Assembly (NCBI GenBank): GCA_044228795.1
Contig: JBGAUE010000003.1
Location: 139,199-203,198 of the forward strand
Reading direction: 5' to 3'
Source of the DNA: M0108 sp044228795
Lineage (GTDB): Bacteria > Pseudomonadota > Gammaproteobacteria > Chromatiales > Chromatiaceae
Length of the DNA stretch: 64,000 bases
The notes beneath the pieces were generated by a model. It was not told where the DNA came from. It searched no databases and saw only the letters and a list, made by a program, of their open reading frames with translations. Within the stretch, counting starts at the first letter, position 1. The number at the start of each line of letters is the position of its first letter. Positions 61,166 to 64,000 of this stretch are shown one piece after another. The position numbers and the translations under genes are program-made.

Positions 61166-63601
61166 ATGAGTGACCATGTGGATCAAGAGGACTACCTTAC
61201 GGCAAGTGAGGACGCGAAGATCGATGCATCAGAGCAGGATCCAGAAGCGTCGGCGACCGAGCCGAACATGCCGGCTCGCATCAAGGATGTGCTACCCGGC
61301 ATCATTCATCTTCTGCCCGTGGCGGCCCGGCCCTTTTTCCCAGGCCAGGCCGTGCCCCTGCTCATGTCGGGCAAGCATTGGGCCAAGACCATTCGTGCCG
61401 TGGTCAATTCGGATCACAAAATCCTGGGCGTGGTCTTAGTTACCAACGATACGGCCGAGGAGGCCACCGCCGACCAGTTTCATGCCGTCGGCACGGCCTG
61501 CCGGGTCCACCGGGTTCATGAACAGGATGGACACTTGCAGGTGCTGGTGGAGTGCATTCATCGCTTCCGCATTGAAAATTGGGTCTCCCGACGGTCGCCT
61601 TTCTCGGCACGCGTCGAATACCTTCCTGAGCCAAGCACGTCAGAGCAAGGTGAGGTCAAGGCCTATGCCATGGCCGTCATCAATACCATTAAGGAGTTGC
61701 TCCCCCTTAACCCCCTTTATGTCGAAGAGTTGCGAGTCTTCCTTGATCGCTTCGGACCGGATGACCCTTCCCATTTATCCGATTTTGCCGCCAGCCTGAC
61801 CACCTCGACCAAGGAACAACTCCAGGGGGTTCTTGAGACCGTCGATTTGCTTAACCGCATGGAAAAGGTTCTTATCCTGCTCAATAACGAGTTGGAGTTA
61901 GCCCGTGCCCAGCAAAAAATCCGTGAAACGGTAGAAGAGCGGATGCAAAAGCAGCAACGCGACTTCTTCCTCAAAGAGCAACTCAAGGTTATTCAAAAGG
62001 AACTGGGATTAGCCAAAGATGACCGGACGGCTGAACTGGACAAATTCAGGGAGCGCCTCAAGACCCTGACCCTGACTATTGAAGCCCAGAAGCGTGTCGA
62101 TGAAGAAATGGAGAAGATGGCCATCCTTGAGACGGGATCCCCGGAATATTCAGTCACCCGCAATTACCTGGATTGGATCACGACCTTGCCTTGGGGGCGC
62201 TATTCCAAGGATAGGCTAGACCTGAAACGGGCACGACGCATCCTGGATCGGGATCATTATGGTCTGGAAGACGTCAAAACCCGCATCCTCGAATTCCTGG
62301 CGGTAGGTATTCACAAGGGTCAAATCGCTGGATCCATCATTATGCTGGTGGGTCCTCCCGGGGTGGGCAAAACCTCCGTGGGTCGCTCCATTGCCGATGC
62401 CCTGGGCCGCCGCTTTTACCGCTTCTCCGTCGGCGGGATTCGCGACGAGGCCGAGATTAAGGGCCACCGGCGTACTTATATAGGTGCTATGCCGGGCAAA
62501 TTCCTACAGGCGGTCAAGGATACGGGTACCGCCAACCCGGTCATCATGCTCGACGAAATAGACAAGATTGGCGCCTCCTATCACGGCGATCCTGCCTCGG
62601 CGCTGCTAGAAGTCCTCGACCCGGAGCAGAATTCTGACTTTCTCGATCATTACCTTGACCTGCGCTTTGACCTCTCCAAGGTGCTATTCGTATGCACCGC
62701 TAATCAGTTGGACAGCATCCCCGGGCCACTGGCGGATCGCATGGAGATCATCCCCCTGTCAGGCTACATCGTTGAGGAAAAGTTGGCCATCGCCAAGAGA
62801 TTCCTGCTTCCCCGCCAGATCGAAAAGGCTGGATTACCCAAGCGTTCGGTACGTCTCGATGCGGCTGCCCTGCGCGCGGTGATCGTCGGCTACGCGCGGG
62901 ACGCGGGGGTACGTCGACTAGACAAGCAGATTGGGAAAATCGTGCGGAAATGCGCGGTGCGGATGCTGGAAGGTGAGGAGCAACCTATTCAGATAGGCCA
63001 GGATAGACTTAAGGACTATCTCGGCAGCCCCATGTTCCGTGACGAGCGCAAGCTCATGGGGCCAGGCGTGGTCACGGGGTTAGCGTGGACAGCCATGGGT
63101 GGCGCTACTCTCTCCATCGAGGCCGTAAGGACCCATGGGTTTACGAGGGGATTCAAGCTTACGGGCCAACTGGGTGAGGTCATGAAGGAGTCCGCCGAGA
63201 TCGCCTATGGGTACCTCGTCAGCCACGCGGAACAATTTGGCGTGAAGCAAGCTTATTTCGAGAATGCCTTTATTCACATCCATGTCCCCGCTGGCGCCAC
63301 TCCCAAGGACGGCCCCTCGGCGGGCATCACTTTGGTCAGCGCGCTATTGTCATTGGCGCGGAATAAACCTGTCCGTCGTGTGGCCATGACAGGGGAAATT
63401 ACTTTAACGGGGGCCGTCTTCCCAGTTGGGGGAATACGCGAAAAGCTGATCGCCGCAAGAAGGGCCGGATTCAAGGAAATTATCCTGCCGTCTGACAACC
63501 AAGGAGAATTCGAAGAGGTGCCGGAATATGTACGTCAGGGGTTAAATATTCATTTCGCAACTCGGTTCGAGGATGTGGTTCCCTTCCTTTTCCAGACTTA
63601 A
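61166..63601 (+). CDS. lon: ATP-dependent protease Lon
   Basis: 811 residues in the LonA layout: N-terminal substrate-recognition domain (about 40-235), coiled-coil middle (about 245-340), AAA+ module with Walker A GPPGVGKTSVGRS near residue 396, Walker B VIMLDEIDKIG, sensor CTANQLDSIPGPLADRME, and the protease domain with catalytic Ser718 (PKDGPSAG) and Lys760 (GGIREKLIAA). An acidic tail of about 35 residues (EDYLTASEDAKIDASEQD) precedes the first domain, longer than in E. coli. It degrades misfolded and regulatory proteins. It ends 153 bp before the convergent rRNA operon. Confidence 0.97.
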   Translation: MSDHVDQEDYLTASEDAKIDASEQDPEASATEPNMPARIKDVLPGIIHLLPVAARPFFPGQAVPLLMSGKHWAKTIRAVVNSDHKILGVVLVTNDTAEEATADQFHAVGTACRVHRVHEQDGHLQVLVECIHRFRIENWVSRRSPFSARVEYLPEPSTSEQGEVKAYAMAVINTIKELLPLNPLYVEELRVFLDRFGPDDPSHLSDFAASLTTSTKEQLQGVLETVDLLNRMEKVLILLNNELELARAQQKIRETVEERMQKQQRDFFLKEQLKVIQKELGLAKDDRTAELDKFRERLKTLTLTIEAQKRVDEEMEKMAILETGSPEYSVTRNYLDWITTLPWGRYSKDRLDLKRARRILDRDHYGLEDVKTRILEFLAVGIHKGQIAGSIIMLVGPPGVGKTSVGRSIADALGRRFYRFSVGGIRDEAEIKGHRRTYIGAMPGKFLQAVKDTGTANPVIMLDEIDKIGASYHGDPASALLEVLDPEQNSDFLDHYLDLRFDLSKVLFVCTANQLDSIPGPLADRMEIIPLSGYIVEEKLAIAKRFLLPRQIEKAGLPKRSVRLDAAALRAVIVGYARDAGVRRLDKQIGKIVRKCAVRMLEGEEQPIQIGQDRLKDYLGSPMFRDERKLMGPGVVTGLAWTAMGGATLSIEAVRTHGFTRGFKLTGQLGEVMKESAEIAYGYLVSHAEQFGVKQAYFENAFIHIHVPAGATPKDGPSAGITLVSALLSLARNKPVRRVAMTGEITLTGAVFPVGGIREKLIAARRAGFKEIILPSDNQGEFEEVPEYVRQGLNIHFATRFEDVVPFLFQT

Positions 63602-63713
63602 GCGCATAGTCGAAAGAGCATAGCCCCGATCATAAGTCTCACAACCAATTCCTGACGAATGGATTGTGAGAGTGTTGTCAGTGCGGGAAAAAGTCCCAAA
63701 AAGTCCCAAAGAA

Positions 63714-63744
63714 AAACCCCGCTCTTTAATAAAGAGCGGGGTTT
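63714..63744. terminator. bidirectional intrinsic terminator between lon and the rRNA operon
   Basis: Stem aaaccccgctcttt (63714-63727) / aaagagcggggttt (63731-63744) with a 3-base loop. T-runs occur on both sides (TTTTTC on the minus strand), so it can end the rRNA transcript and lon. A short direct repeat (aaaaagtccc) lies just before it at about 63689-63708. Confidence 0.8.
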
Positions 63745-63753
63745 GTAAGAGGA

Positions 63754-63868
63754 CCTGGCGGTGACCTACTTTCACATGGGGAGGCCCCACACTATCATCG
63801 GCGATACACCGTTTCACTTCTGAGTTCGGGATGGGATCAGGTGGTGCCAGTGCTCCATGGCCGCCAGG
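63754..63868 (-). rRNA. rrf: 5S ribosomal RNA
   Basis: The minus strand reads CCTGGCGGCCATGGAGCACT at its 5' end and GGTCACCGCCAGG at its 3' end, pairing as helix I. The conserved CCCATCCCGAACTCAGAAGT core is present. Length about 115 bases, as expected. Third gene of a 16S-23S-5S operon that extends out of the window. Confidence 0.95.
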
Positions 63869-63878
63869 GAAAAGGGTG

Positions 63879-63901
63879 ACGGGTGGCGGTAGGCCACCCG
63901 T
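63879..63901 (-). promoter_or_regulatory. hairpin in the 23S-5S spacer
   Basis: Perfect 9-bp stem acgggtggc / gccacccgt with a 5-base loop, a few bases before the 5S gene. Likely a processing stem of the rRNA precursor. Confidence 0.45.
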
Positions 63902-63967
63902 TGTCTAGCAAGATCGTTAAGGCGGTGGGGCACGTTCCCGGCCCAGCGCAAAGCGCTTGGGTGTTAT

Positions 63968-64000
63968 AGGGTCAAGCCGCACGGTCAATTAGTACGGGTT
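63968..64000 (-). rRNA. rrl: 23S ribosomal RNA, 3' end (cut by window end)
   Basis: The minus strand at the window edge reads AACCCGTACTAATTGACCGT then GCGGCTTGACCCT, matching the well-known 3' end of 23S rRNA (ACTAAT and GGCTTRACC elements). Only about 33 bases lie inside the window. The spacer to 5S is about 100 bases. Confidence 0.9.

Overview
The window is 64 kb of GC-rich DNA from a gammaproteobacterium. The core genes (rpsO-pnp, rimP-nusA-infB-rbfA-truB, purMN, lipA, rsmA, lon, an rRNA operon) have gammaproteobacterial order and protein character. The accessory set (S-methylthioinosine phosphorylase next to nagZ and hpt, an octaheme hydroxylamine-oxidoreductase-like cytochrome, LutABC, a Csp1-type copper store, NHLM export genes) fits a purple sulfur bacterium or relative (Chromatiales). 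That placement is inference; no photosynthesis or sulfur-oxidation gene is in view.

Layout. 0-9.7 kb: the end of an unknown gene, then a minus-strand translation and RNA-metabolism block (rimP, nusA, infB, rbfA, truB, rpsO, pnp). Its leader holds a good sigma70-type promoter and two intrinsic terminators before rimP. 9.7-19.4 kb: a SprT-like protein, homoserine O-succinyltransferase with a partner P-loop ATPase, methylthioinosine/hypoxanthine salvage, a hemerythrin, NagZ, two orphan Dpp-type permeases, a tandem GNAT protein and a ChbG-type deacetylase. 19.8-35 kb: a patchy secondary-metabolism-like region. It has a C39-like papain-fold protein, a methyltransferase, a PLP decarboxylase homologue lacking the usual Cys, a MurC fragment broken at both ends, asparagine synthetase, and an NHLM (NHLP bacteriocin-type) exporter of two ABC proteins plus HlyD. 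The exporter lacks its leader-peptidase domain, and an ABC-2 transporter pair lies upstream. 35-38.5 kb: NnrU and CIA30 proteins, an HD-domain protein with a tiny membrane protein, about 650 bp of apparently decayed DNA, and Csp1. 38.5-46.4 kb: cysC followed by a complete Wadjet (jetABCD) SMC-type defence operon. 46.4-52.9 kb: a TPR protein, an octaheme cytochrome under an apparent FNR-type promoter, lipA and lutABC. 53-64 kb: pgsA, purMN, small conserved proteins, a metallophosphoesterase, a ParA-CHAD operon, rsmA, lon, and the 5S gene plus 23S 3' end of an rRNA operon on the minus strand.

How it works together. The first block couples transcription elongation, initiation factor 2, ribosome maturation and RNA decay. 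NagZ, ChbG, GNAT and the Dpp permeases suggest amino-sugar or muropeptide turnover. The methylthioinosine phosphorylase releases hypoxanthine that Hpt can reuse. JetABCD is a self-contained anti-plasmid system. The 19.8-33 kb stretch is the least explained: it looks like a peptide or amide natural-product exporter with part of its tailoring set, one member of which is dead, and no precursor peptide could be identified.
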